Source: Trichosphaerium sp. ATCC 40318
Taxonomy: Eukaryota > Discosea > Flabellinia > Trichosidae
Assembly (NCBI GenBank): GCA_038496445.1
Contig: JALMLS010000009.1
Location: forward strand, 62,001 to 126,000
Length of the DNA: 64,000 nt
Direction of reading: 5' to 3'
Both the position numbers and the translations under genes were made by a program. Of the stretch, positions 11,621 through 22,366 are shown piece after piece (positions within the stretch are counted from its first letter, which is position 1; each line of letters opens with the position of its first letter). A model generated the notes under the pieces. That model was not told where the DNA came from. It saw only the letters and a program-made list of their open reading frames with translations, and made no database searches.

Positions 11621-12220
11621 ATGAAAAAGCACGGAAAATGGGTTCGAAGAGTCAAGAACAAAGTTGTAGAGCAAGAGTATTGGAACCATGGTCTAAAACA
11701 TGGAGAGTATAATCATTGGCGCTCCAATGGTCAATTGTATAAGCAATATGCTTATGTCGATGGTGAGATAGAAGGAGAATATAAAGAGTGGTATGAATGG
11801 AAGAGTAGGGAGAGACAGTTTAGTCGCTTCGATTTCGAGGAGGGCTTAAATTACCCAAGTTTCTATAACGCACGTGTTTTTTACGGATGCAATGAACAAG
11901 AGAAAGAAAACGAGGATGAAAGCCAATTGCGGATCCAGTGTAATTACATAAAGGGTAAAAAAGAAGGAGAATATAAGGAGTGGTATAAAAATGGACAATT
12001 AAAGGTCCAATGTAGATACATCAATGGTGAGTTTGAAGGAGAATATAAATATTGGCATGAAAATGCACAATTACGATGCCGCTGTAACTACATCAATGGT
12101 GAGTTTGAAGGGGAATATAAGGAGTGGTATAAAAATGGACAATTAATGATCCAATGTACGCCTACATCAAGGGCAAAAAGTAGGAGAATACAAAACAGTG
12201 GAATAAATATGGAACTTTGA
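11621..12220 (+). CDS. MORN/YwqK-like repeat protein with a frameshifted C-terminal repeat
   Basis: Repeats of about 22-24 residues follow the pattern GEYKEWYKNGQLxxQCxYI: HGEYNHWRSNGQLYKQ, EGEYKEWYEW, EGEYKEWYKNGQLKVQ, EGEYKYWHENAQLRCR and EGEYKEWYKNGQLMIQ. These are the MORN-variant repeats annotated in bacteria as YwqK antitoxin-like and common in protists and large DNA viruses; function is generally unknown. The frame is open upstream to 11546, but no ATG precedes 11621 in frame and an upstream exon is possible. After the last good repeat the frame shifts into CTPTSRAKS. The next repeat (YIKGKK, then QWNKYGTLM) is visible in another frame, interrupted by a stop, so the 3' end is decayed or truncated. 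Confidence 0.65.
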   Translation: MKKHGKWVRRVKNKVVEQEYWNHGLKHGEYNHWRSNGQLYKQYAYVDGEIEGEYKEWYEWKSRERQFSRFDFEEGLNYPSFYNARVFYGCNEQEKENEDESQLRIQCNYIKGKKEGEYKEWYKNGQLKVQCRYINGEFEGEYKYWHENAQLRCRCNYINGEFEGEYKEWYKNGQLMIQCTPTSRAKSRRIQNSGINMEL

Positions 12221-12609
12221 TGGAAGATAGTGAAACCTAGTATACAATCTGAAAGCAATGAATTGGATTCATTTGACTGCAATAGCAGACTGTAAACTTG
12301 AGTTATCATTCCTAGTATTAAATAGATATCTACGATATTTTGTAGCAGTTATCTACTTTGACGGTGTAGCACTAATAAATTTAGCTTCCGTTTTCATTCA
12401 CGTGTCAGGTTTTATTGAGCAATTCACCTACAGCGTTTACTGAGGCTGCCGTAATAGTACTATGAGTACTATTATAAATACATTGTTTATCAAGTGTTGC
12501 TTGAAACTGCCACTTTGAAAACAGCTTTATTACAACGACATTAAACATTGAGTTTTCCGATACAGCAATTTTTAGGACTGATCAAGTACTTTATTATGAC
12601 TCTACTAGG
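12221..12609. other. Intergenic between convergent genes
   Basis: Apart from the frameshifted remains of the last MORN-like repeat up to about 12240, I see nothing coding here. Confidence 0.4.
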
Positions 12610-14442
12610 TCAAAGTGTAACTGTTTTTTTCTTGAAAGTGCAATAACCACAACAAATGCAACAAATACATAAGAAACATAGCGAAGGAAGCCCTATTACT
12701 CCAGCAATGTAGATAATATTTACAGCAGCATACTTTGCTAAATTAAACATAATAATATTAGGTTCAGACTAAAGTTGACTTATGTAAGTTGACGCACCAC
12801 AGTTACTGCTGTAATCTACACTAATTACACTATCCTGTTTTGTTGATATAGTCTTAAATGAATCCACATTTTTAAAAGCATACGCTGCACGTGTAAGAAC
12901 GATCAGGTTCGAAAAAGTATAATTTTTTACTTACTTTCATTATCGAACTTCATGTACCCTATGAAGCACCCATGAGACCTCCCAACAATATCTATATCGC
13001 ACCAAGCATAGTGAAGACCCCTTTCATATATATGACCAGATAGAGCTACCACATTATGCTTAATGTCTGGATCAATGCTAAAAAGTAAATTAGAGCTACA
13101 ACAAGAGTTTGACTAAGTTATACGTCAGCCTAGTTGTCACGTTATATTCAATCAATATCAAAGACAAATTTGTCTTCGATACATCCTCGTAGTATCCAAC
13201 TATTAGGGCATCTTCTCCATCCTCGCCAGTCACGCGAGTAGCAAGGTATTCAGTTTTTGGTAAAGAAAAATAAGGATAGTCAACCTCAAGCCACTCGCCT
13301 TCACTAAGTTAACAGCTCGTGTACATAGGGTAGAAAAACTAATCCTGGTGAGTACCTGTAGCCAGTGTGTAAATGTGCATGAGACCCTCAAAAAGCAAGT
13401 ACACATATTTCTTTGTCGCTTGAACAGTTACGAAGTTGTCAGATTCCCCCTTAGCAACACTTAACCATGTATCTGTTTCATAGAGATCGTATATTATATC
13501 AGATACTATTGGAACTGTCTTAATCACTGTATAAAGATGGTCTTCGTTTGTAGTGATATACATGTATTTGTCATCCCATCCATCACCGTCAAAACTCTAT
13601 TTTCTTGTTTTAGGTCGTTCTTAATTGAACATTATGATGCCTTAATAGATTTCGAAAACACTTCTTTACGTACAGCTACTTTGGTGTGTCTTTCGAACAT
13701 CCAGTTATTAATAAGTCTCTTCCATATTATCAACTTAGTAACCACAAAGTCACCCTAAGAGACCGATAAGTAGCAGAACGAAAGAAAAGTTGATGCGATG
13801 ATAACTTCATACAATCGCTATACCATACCTTGCTACCAGTAAGATACATTGAGTCTTTGAGTAGAAGTATTGTGCCATCTGATGAATCCGGAAGATCAGT
13901 GTTGTACAGTGTGTCACCCGATATTACATCATAAGCTGACCATCCGACATCATCAGAATCGAAAGCTGCAAGAAAATTAATCTCGGTTTTTGCACGTGAT
14001 CAGTGGTTGTACTTACAAGCGATGATACATTTTGTTTTACCAAGAGCCAATGGAATAAAAGCAGCAACGAATACGACAGAAAATAAGAATATTAGCCCGC
14101 ACAACACCTTTGAGATACAACAGCACTTGGTGTCTCTAAAAAAAACAGAGGTGATTGAAAACTGTGAAAATTAATCTCGTTTTTTTCATCGTTGGCTTAC
14201 TTCCAAGAACGTGATGCAAGGTAAATAGCCAATAAAGGTTTGTGGTAGTTGCTTTCAATCCATTTTGGTTTGCACAACAGAACCTTTGTTACACGAATAC
14301 GTTCTGCTTTAAAAGCAAAAGTCTCATTAATATTTTGATTCCTTACATTTGCTGCGGCCAGCACTGAATGTGCCTCAGTAATACTTAAAAACGAATTGGT
14401 AGAATTATCTTTAAGCCTGAATGAGTTTGGAACAACGAACAT
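12610..14442 (-). CDS. Two-TM surface protein, unknown family
   Basis: Minus-strand exons assemble a protein with about 85 N-terminal residues (MFVVPNSFRLKD). A first TM segment follows just after a CCC motif (KCCCISKVLCGLIFLFSVVF). The ectodomain has beta-rich segments (DVGWSAYDVISGDTLYNTD, DDKYMYITTNEDHLYTVI, KYVYLLFEGLMHIYTLATG, EWLEVDYPYFSLPKTEYLA). A second TM segment (AVNIIYIAGVIGLPS) is followed by a cysteine-rich tail ending FKKKTVTL. The short aromatic repeats hint at beta-propeller-like blades, which is inference only. Introns include GTAAGT and GTATGG donors. The cysteines next to both membrane segments suggest S-acylation. The 5' end may lie upstream of 14442. Confidence 0.5.
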
Positions 14443-14504
14443 AACACTCCCTAGCACGTGTTACAACATCTTTTATCAAACGCAAAAAAAACCTGCTTTT
14501 TTTT

Positions 14505-14968
14505 GTTGAACATACCATTCAGCAAGGTAGGCGTCAAGAGCTGACACAAACCGATGACAACTTTTCTCTTGTAGATGGTGAGATCAGCGAAATTACTAAT
14601 ACTTCATTTAACGAACCCCAGAGGGAGATAGTCTATGGTGATTTCGGTAATCAATTAGAGTTTTCCATTCGGGACCTGCATTTAGAAAAACGGTAAGGAA
14701 ACTTCTAGGCTTGCCGTTTCAAATAAAAATAAGTTCATACTTGGTTGGAAACCAACTAGACAGCTGTTAATGCAATCCAAATAGTACCTAGTAACTGAGT
14801 TACCGAAAGTTCGATTACATAAGTTAGACTTACATCAACAGCGCTATAGGTGTCCTAGGGACATGTACACGGGAGCCCGTTTGTTGTATCAGTAATGACC
14901 TTTCGTTTGCTACTGCTGCTGTGACTGTAGGGCTATTATTTGGTCTGTTTGTAATAATTCTTGTCTGA
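14505..14968 (+). CDS. Small protein with C-terminal membrane anchor, 5' end unresolved
   Basis: A plus-strand open stretch from before 14505 to 14696 codes for an acidic, soluble-looking segment (TQTDDNFSLVDGEISEITN, EIVYGDFGNQLEFSI). The next segment reads KFILGWKPTRQLLMQSK. It joins through a GTACCT to CAACAG intron to YAIGVLGTCTREPVCCISN, followed by a hydrophobic end (AAVTVGLLFGLFVIILV) typical of a GPI signal or tail anchor. The final join is in phase. How the first two segments connect is unclear: only a 16-nt intron or a much larger one would work, so the model is tentative. No in-frame ATG was found. Confidence 0.35.
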
Positions 14969-15497
14969 GAATACAAGTAATTAGTTTTCTACGTTTAAAA
15001 TAATAACGAACCGTCATCTTGACCCTATGCGCACGTGATAATGTTTAGTTTTAGGTCAGAACATTTCAAGAATGAGTTTATTTTCCGGCAGGGTGATAGG
15101 GAGAACCATAGTCACGTGATTTACTTCAGCGCGACAAAGCTGTTTAGTACTCGAGAACAGTTGTGCTTTGTCCTAGTTAGTACATATTATCGCAACTTTT
15201 CTCGATCTATCAGATGAAACCTGCGTTGACTTTTCTTTCGAAAATACTGCTCCAAAAATAATAGGTAGGAAGTTTCACTAGCCTATTGATTTTATCTTTT
15301 TTTGCTTCTTTGATATCCAAGAATTAACGATTAGCGTACCATCACGGCAGCGTACTAAATCGAACGTTGTTCTGTTTATTTTACATTGTAAATGTAACTG
15401 CAAATGTCTTCTCGAGGTATGCTTCTATTTGCAAGTACGTTCGATAATGGCTGCGCTTTTAGCTGACAATATTTATGTAATACAATTTAATGATCTA
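14969..15497. other. Intergenic or uncharacterised
   Basis: A 60-codon plus-strand frame (15035-15217) exists but has no motif. Two CACGTG sites lie at about 15032 and 15113. I do not call a gene. Confidence 0.4.
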
Positions 15498-16496
15498 TCA
15501 TGGCATTGGTTTACTAGCTTGCTTCATAGCATCTGAAAGCCAGTCCATTGCATCGTAGATATTTTCACCTGTTTTACATGATACACCATATAATCTGTTT
15601 GTTTTGTTAGGCATTGCTTCCAAGCCCATCTTCTCTTCAACTTCTTTTATTGACATTGAACTTTCTAAATCCTAGTTTTTTACCTAAATTAGCACCTGTT
15701 TATATTAGGTTCTACGTACTGTTTTGGTTGCCACCACAAGCACTGGAACATTATTGTCAATTTTTTCGTTTCTAGTGAGCGTTTGAAGCTCAATTGCAGC
15801 TGCAACAATCAGGTCACAGTGCAGGACAAAAGCGAACCAGTTTCAAACAACAGAATGAAAAATATTGCCTCGTGTACCTGTTTCCATTGATTCTTCATCG
15901 TTACTGTCCACAACGAATATTATTCCTTTAGTCCTTTGCAAGTATTAAACAAAGACTAAAAAACTGTTGCATGATCATACTCATTGTAGTAATGTCTATG
16001 AAGAATTCGCTCAGTGCTATTGTTCGGTTTTATCGGGTAACTACAACAAAAACTCAGTAAACATCTCCCTTTAAACCCGTCTCGCAAGCAAGCATTAAAA
16101 AAAGGTAAAACCGGTGAATAAACAAACCACGTGATAAAAGTATGACTAAAGGCGTAAATGCAACTAAAAGTACTTTCAAGCTAATACCACAAGTGGGCGT
16201 TAGCGTCCCAAAAAGTTGTGTTTGAGGCTTTTTTTAGCTTCTTCAAAAAAAACGTTCCGTACGTTACAAATTCAATCTTCTTGTAGTATATAGTCTGTAC
16301 GCTACACCCTGAGCTACTTGTTAGTAATAAAACGTAAAACGAAAACTATTGTACCAATGCTTCGCGAAAAACCTACTTCTGCCCCAAGGTCTAATTTGTT
16401 TAAAAAACTCTTTACCCCTGCATTTTGAAGCCCAATAACCAGAATACGTGACTCATCCTTTGAATCACCTTTAAACAACTGCAATGCGTTACCCAT
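15498..16496 (-). CDS. Degenerate ARF-like small GTPase-fold protein
   Basis: The start MGNALQLF has the Gly-2 typical of N-myristoylated ARF/ARL proteins. The P-loop reads GLQNAGVKS, one residue longer than the canonical GxxxxGKS. The switch-II motif WDVGGQ appears as WDANAH, so the catalytic Gln is missing. Further on come HRHYYNEY (compare RHYY), GIIFVVDSNDEES, VPVLVVATKTDL (a valid TKxD G4) and YGVSCKTGENI (G5). The protein ends QASKPMP. The G4 and G5 motifs are joined through an intron with a GTACGT donor. ARF-like proteins control vesicle coats and lipid enzymes; with these changes binding or hydrolysis of GTP is doubtful. Exon junctions between G1 and G3 are approximate. Confidence 0.7.
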
Positions 16497-16575
16497 GCGC
16501 AGAAAAGAGAAGGTGAGACCTTTAAAACTACTTTTACAATACAACGGAGGCAGGACTTAACAACAGAAATTCAGT

Positions 16576-16800
16576 TTGTGTGACTACGCTGATTCGAGTC
16601 CTGGAAGCTCAATAGTCATAGACAGAAGTGATCTTGTGTCGTATGACTCTAACACATCGAGAGACACTAGTTTCCTAATGAGCAGCTCAATACCAGAATC
16701 AGTAGAAAACGTACAATCATGTGCGTCAACTTGTTTTGCTCAACGCTTGCTATTTAATACTAAAACACAACTATCAATTTGGACCAACATGCTATTATAA
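16576..16800 (+). CDS. Small serine-rich hypothetical frame
   Basis: An open frame of about 74 codons without an ATG follows a plausible acceptor (AATTCAG). It is rich in Ser and Asp (SSPGSSIVIDRSDL, SNTSRDTSFLMSSSIP) and ends IWTNMLL. I recognise nothing in it. It could be a 3' exon of a short gene divergent from the ARF-like gene, or noise. Confidence 0.2.
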   Translation: MCDYADSSPGSSIVIDRSDLVSYDSNTSRDTSFLMSSSIPESVENVQSCASTCFAQRLLFNTKTQLSIWTNMLL

Positions 16801-17057
16801 TACAGGTAGCGTAAAATAGCAGCTAATTGTTAAGCAATTAATGCTATACATTCGCTGAATGTAATTTTATTATCACTGTCACTCGTACGTACGTAAATAT
16901 CATGACGTGTTTCTCATTGCAATTCATCTTGGGTTGAGTTTTTATTGTTTTGCAGGAAAACAAATTTTGTGGGTAGAAGCTACATACAAAGCAAAATAAA
17001 AATAGACTACGGTGGTGAAAACCTTTAATAAGTACTTGATGAACTTGTAACAAGCAT

Positions 17058-18626
17058 TTAAATGACAGGATAGGTAGCTTCATTTGCGATTCCGCAAGTA
17101 TCTTCGCCCATCTCTAAGTGAATGTATCCATCAATACCCCAATCTAAAAATTGAAGTCAACAAACCGAAAAAAAAAAAAAGATGTAAAGCGAAATGCACT
17201 GTACCTGTTCCCCAGCTGTTTCTGACCATGTAGTAGTTACCGGTCTTATCAAAACCAACAAGTTGTACGCAATGGTCTAACTCATTTATCCATGCACATT
17301 CATCATGTGTCATTACACCACTCTTGTAGTCTTGCCTTATAAAAAAGTCAAACAAAAACTTTTTTTAACGTCTACAAACAAAAGGACTACAAGAAACAAG
17401 TACCAGTTGGAGGCATCTACACAAACGCTGAGTGGTCCTTTGTTTACTAGGTTTTCTTGTAGAGTTGTCTCAGAGTACCTGTTGATCATTTAGAAGAAAA
17501 AAGTAGGAACAATAAAAAAACTCTTACCAAGAAGTGGCGTATTCCCAACTCTTGATTGATGCTACGACTTTTGATTTATCAAAAGAACATTCACCGTTCT
17601 TTGCTTTGTAAGGGTAATCAGCCTCAGCTTCAAGACCACCAGCCTAGTAACACAAATAGTTAGAAAAATTTGCTACAAAAAAAAAACCAAGAAAGGTACA
17701 TTGATAACGTATTCATAAGCTGTTGGTGGGTTTCCTCCATTACAACCCAAGTCACTGTCATCACAGTCAACTAGTATATGTTAACGATATCATTTAGGGA
17801 ACAATTAGTTGATAATAAGTTGATACTTACCAATTTGTTGTGGAGCTAATCTCAAAGTGTTAACTGAGGCATTCTTAGCCAATATCCAGAAAGATTCAAT
17901 AGCTTCGGTAACTGAGAACGCCCAGCAACTACCACATTGTTCTTGGTTCTTTACTGGAGTTACACAGTCTTTAGTACGCCTTTTGAATGAATATCAAGGT
18001 AAGCAAAGGTCACGTGGAGCAAGGACTTTAGTTCGCATCAAAAAAAAAAAAAACAAAAAAAAAAAGCGCACCAATCGACTTTTGTAGGGAGTGCTGCAGG
18101 TTCTCTCTCGTCTTCAGTTTTCCTTGCTGGTTTATCGCTTACTTTAATGCCAGGGTTCAACAAATAACGTTGCTTGAATTCAAGAGGCGTTAAATCTACA
18201 AAAAAAGCGTTAGTGTTCGGTTTAAACGCGCCTGACAAACTCTAAGAACGTACCAGAAAATTTTGTAACGCCGTATACAGCGCTCTTTGAGCGTTGGTTT
18301 TTGGCTTCAATACGTTGGAGAGATGCCTGGTAGGACAAGGTAATTAGCAAGAACAGTCTTCTTTTCGCTTTGAAATGTCACTTTGCGCGAAAATAACTAC
18401 GCTACGCTCTAGTTACGTACCTTGAAGTTAGCAAAGCGGATATCATGTTCTTCCGCGGTATATTGCTTTTTATGGGCAATTTTAAACGCTACAAACTTCT
18501 CGTATGCGACTAGGTATGTGTAAACAGCGTATAAAGGTAAAAACGTTAACTATTACCGGTATCCTCATCTACGGTGATGGCGAAGGCTAAACAAGCCAAT
18601 GATAATAAAAGAAACACAGCTTTCAT
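17058..18626 (-). CDS. Papain-family cysteine protease (cathepsin L-like)
   Basis: The start at 18626 gives a signal peptide ([16 protein letters not shown]). An I29 inhibitor prodomain follows: [35 protein letters not shown], then [13 protein letters not shown]. The mature enzyme has [16 protein letters not shown] with the nucleophilic Cys, [18 protein letters not shown], a catalytic His in [10 protein letters not shown] and Asn in VRNSWGTDWG. It ends NEATYPVI. All catalytic residues and the oxyanion Gln are present, so it should be an active lysosomal or secreted protease. At least seven short introns interrupt it; one near 18041-18064 is almost pure A on the plus strand. LDHCVQL in place of the usual LNHAV is a mild deviation. 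Confidence 0.93.
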
Positions 18627-18778
18627 CGCTAGCGTTGGTATGTAAATTGAATTTGTGCACATGAAAGAATGTGAACAACCAAAACAAGCTTTGGAGAAAC
18701 TTCTAGAGGCTTATTTCGCCAAACGAGAGTTCCTTGCACGCACTACGAATAAGGTATCAATGTGGCACATTAATACAA

Positions 18779-19891
18779 ATGCCTGTGACTAAAATTACAG
18801 TTTATTTTAATACTGTAAAAATTGGCTCTGCACGTGCCAATGTACAGTTTGGTAGTCATGAAGAACTCGTGGAAAACTCAACTGACCAATTAGCAGTTAT
18901 TAAAATCTTGCAAACAATGAGCAGAACACAACTGGACGAGTCCACAAGCTTGTACAACATTCGCATTTATCTTCTTATTAAAAAGTACTAATATTAAACG
19001 TTCAGGGTTGAAAGAAATAGCAGCAACGTTAACGACACTGATAACAGTTATGACTTGTATCTAGCGGGGCAAGCAACGTTGCTTTACAAGGCTGTAGATT
19101 CGTATCGCTTGGGTTTAATTCTTACTTCATTCAGCTTTTGTGTTATCTTTTTCTACATCCTTCTATTGCAATTTTTAAATCCCTCGTATGATCAGTTGGT
19201 AAACGAGCTCGGGGCTAGGGGTTGCGAAATTATTAACACCACTGACTTCTCAGATGCTCAAACAAAACAGAAACCAGAACAAGTTTCCAGAGAAGTGTGT
19301 GATGGGCGTCACGTGATTGTTCCATCGTATCAAATCTATACCCTAAACTGTAGTAATTTGGATGTAGATGAGTTCCGAACTCATCTAATTGAAGCGAATT
19401 TTCCCATTTTGCAGTATGTTATCAACTTCTTCGCTGCGTCTGCTCTTGCAGTAATTATATTCTCACTGAAATCAATTATGGAGCTAGTTGTAATAGTAAA
19501 GTGGAAACTACCACTCCATGGAAGTTCGCTTTGGGAAACCCTCTGTTTTGGACATCATCACTGAAGTACATACGAACCCCACGACGGATACCCTTGAAAG
19601 CAGTGTTGGTAAACAGTTGTATATTACTTGGTGCTTTCGCGAGCTTAGGTCTGGCATACCTGGCGCTAAGTTTTTCTAATATGACTACATATACTTGCCT
19701 CATATATGTACGTGGTACTGGTTTTGTATTTGGTGGTATTTCTCGCTCTTTTCAGTGTTGCTTACTTTTTAATGGCATTCACCGCACTTACATTTTATGC
19801 TTGTTGTATGAAAAATAGAGAAAGAGCACGTTTTGATATACGTACAAGAATCAGAGACACTTTTGAAATAATAAAGTATCTAGAGAATTGA
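18779..19891 (+). CDS. Polytopic membrane protein, unknown family
   Basis: The start at 18779 gives a soluble N-terminus (MPVTKITVYFNTVKIG). A TM segment follows (LGLILTSFSFCVIFFYILLL). A loop of about 130 residues contains several Cys and NxS/T sites (CEIINTTDF, TLNCSNLDVDEF). After a 38-nt intron with a GTATGT donor come YILTEINYGASCNS and TTTPWKF, then a second TM segment (KAVLVNSCILLGAFASLGLA), SNMTTYTC, and a last hydrophobic part before a basic tail. In one splice option the tail is RTRIRDTFEIIKYLEN. The first intron is read as 66 nt starting GTACAACAT. The layout is loosely like a 3-4 TM scaffold; I cannot assign it. Confidence 0.55.
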
Positions 19892-21114
19892 ACTTTGTAG
19901 AAGTAGAATATCTGGTTAATAGTTATTGTGTTCAAAATTGGTTTTTATGGTACAGTTTGGTTTTTTTTACAAAAAAGTATTATTGACTTCTATTCACTGC
20001 TGCAACCGGTTCAAGAAAACTGAAACTAATGCAATGGTATACAAATCTATACCGGTAGTCGTACGTACCTGGCTTGATAAAATCTCAGCTTCCACCGCAA
20101 GGAATTTTGACATTAGATTTAAACAGCATGATCTTGCTTTCGAATGAACGTATTCGAGGCTATTAGGAGAATAAAAGCAGTATTGGTACCCTACTGTCGA
20201 GATGACCGGTAACTTAGTTAGTTTGAAATCTCGCTACTGACCTTGCAGTACAAGCTAATCTCAAAACGAGCGTAGTGCTTCGTGTGAGGCAACTAAAACG
20301 AACATGTTTTATTCAAAGCTTTATTTTGTAACACAATACCCTGGGTGATAGATCTGCTTTCGCAAGAAGCATACTAGCGTCTCGACCGAATACTGATATT
20401 GTAAGAAGAGAAATCTACCGGATATATCCTCAAACAGTACTTTTAAGCGTATGCGCAGCGTAGGATACTAGAATAGCTCATTGGGTAAGCTCTTATTTGG
20501 GACAACAAGCTCAACACCCGCAACTTGTTGTGTACGAATACAAGTAGCAACGTGTAGTGTTTCTTTGCATTTGTTTTGGTTTGACGTAGGGTTTAAGGTA
20601 TTAAGCGCAGCATATTTACATGTGCCCCTAATGATGGTGTTCACAGCGATTTAGATAACACAAGGAGCTTTGTCTAAAAACAGTATGTCACGACCTTTTG
20701 TCTTTTTTGGATTTTTTTTCACAATGAAAGTATCCCAAAAAAAAAAAACTTGTTTCCAACTTCAAAAGTCACTCTGCTGTATTCTTTATAGCACAATCAA
20801 CTGATTGAGCGTTTCTTGAGATTTTAACTTCCAGTTTGAGATATGAGGGCGTCAGGAGGATCTCAAAGAAAAGTCAGAAAAAAATCAAAAACCAGAAGAA
20901 AAAGGATTATTATTTTTTTTCTAGTCGAAGCTCGTGTTTGAAACGTTTTCTGTTCGCTTGGATCTGAGCTCGCCTTCATTCGACCGTATTATCTTTAAAG
21001 TACGAAAGCATATTAAAAGTTAAAGTTCCCCTACGCTCCGAGAAATATGTTAACAAGTCGCTCCACGTTCTATTTCATTGGGTAGCATGTAGCATTACAA
21101 AGTATTAATAATCT
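19892..21114. other. Long stretch without a supported gene
   Basis: A 73-codon plus-strand frame at 19926-20147 has no motif, and the rest has many stops on both strands. T- and A-runs occur at 20710-20750 and 20875-20925. I see no RNA gene signature. Confidence 0.4.
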
Positions 21115-21610
21115 TTGTTGTGTTTACGCTCATCTACTCGCTTACTGGTCACTCCTCGCGACCAGAAGAATGCTGCAAACGACGAACCATTTTTAAACGT
21201 TGGTGATGAAACAGTTTACCAGAACGATCAGTTTGAGTTCGTCCTAAGGCTATTCCAACGCTACGCAAAGGTGTTCCATGTTGTTTTTAATTTATACTTA
21301 TTAGGCTTTGCTAAATAGTTTCATACAATTTTTCTTAGTTGAATGATGCTAGTTTGGCTTGGATTAACCTTATCCTTGCCAACTATACAGTTGGTTAGAC
21401 ATACGTTACCATAATACGAGGCTTCCGCAAGAATGATGCGCGTAACCGTGTCGGTGCCATTTTAACCTTGTATTCTCCAAAACCTGGTTTCGGCGACTTT
21501 TTAGCGAGTTGCGAAAACTACGCGGCTTAACTACAACCAAATCTGTACTGTTCTACAACGCTCACAACACCTCTCAACAGAAACAAAACCGATATGTCGA
21601 TGCTAAGTGA
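21115..21610 (+). CDS. Unknown protein, 5' end and one junction unresolved
   Basis: The first exon reads ANDEPFLNVGDETVYQND then QFEFVLRLFQRYAK, followed by a GTGTTC donor. A second open piece (LNDASLAWINLILANYTVG) runs into an in-frame TAG. After it the same frame continues as TYVTIIRGFRKNDARNRV and YSPKPGFGDF. The last exon reads ELRKLRGLTTTKSVLFYNA and ends QNRYVDAK. The TAG can be avoided if the first intron extends to the acceptor GGTTAG, which joins RYAK directly to TYVTIIRG. The pieces look like one coherent soluble protein, but I recognise no family. There is no ATG in frame at the 5' end. Confidence 0.4.
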
Positions 21611-22366
21611 AACCTAACCGCGCAGGGTGCGTTAAAAGTGCGTCCCTATTACCCATTTTACTACTACTAACGGTAGTAGCCCATTCTGATGATACAGAGC
21701 CTGTAAATCACTCGTTAGTGTACCAGCGCATCTGCACTTGTCTGTTGCACACTGGTACCCGTTCCCCGTACCGCAGTGTATTAATAGAGCAAAGAGTGAT
21801 CTCCTATCTGACTTTTCGGTCTTGCTCTTAAATTGTCGTCAGTCGTCAGTTCTTGTGGGTCATAGTAGCCTACCATCGTTACTCCTAAACGATAATTGCT
21901 GCCCCTCCTAGACCTGGGGGTGCAGCAGTTATCGTTAAAATCAGAGGCATCGATTTGAGAAGGGCAGACTACAGTGACAGACAACTTTTCTAGAATCTCA
22001 ACCTCAGACTGTATGTCTATGTGCAAGAGTAGAACAAACTCGCGCGTAGCGTATGTGGAGGTCTAATTATGCCGAGAGCATGTTACGTTTACGTAAAAAG
22101 AGAAAAATTATCGGCATAGGAACTGACAGACAATTTGGTATTCTGATTTTTTGGAATTAAAATTTTATTTTGCTCAAAAGCTGTTTATTCGATTTACATC
22201 GCTAGTGTGTTGGTGTTTTTGTTTTCTGTTTGTACTAATTTTGCTTATGGGGCCTTTATTAGTCGGACCAACTTCGCTTGGGCCGAAGTCAAGCTTGTTC
22301 TCTGTTCAATGATTTGCCAAACAAATAAGTGATCAAAAACACTGTGTGAGTGCCTAAAAACGTACT
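21611..22366. other. Intergenic with an inverted repeat
   Basis: It holds the imperfect inverted repeat listed separately. Two short frames, one per strand, overlap here; the plus frame contains a leader-like hydrophobic run (LLPILLLLTVV) but lacks an ATG. I call no gene. Confidence 0.4.
21889..21933. repeat. Imperfect inverted repeat / hairpin
   Basis: Arms read cgataattgctgcccc and, after about 10 nt, gggggtgcagcagttatcg. The two arms are complementary apart from small bulges, so the element can fold into a hairpin. No coding role was found for it. Confidence 0.55.

Noticed and set aside
16585-16605. B-box-like GATTCGAGTCC
   Set aside because: No flanking T-stem or acceptor stem can be formed, so it is not a tRNA gene.
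18979-19010. A 21-nt intron (GTACTAATATT to GTTCAG)
   Set aside because: A 66-nt intron with an upstream GTACAACAT donor shares the acceptor and phase and matches the usual intron size. The apparent 16-nt (14693) and 25-nt (7824) introns are likewise not claimed as ultra-short introns.
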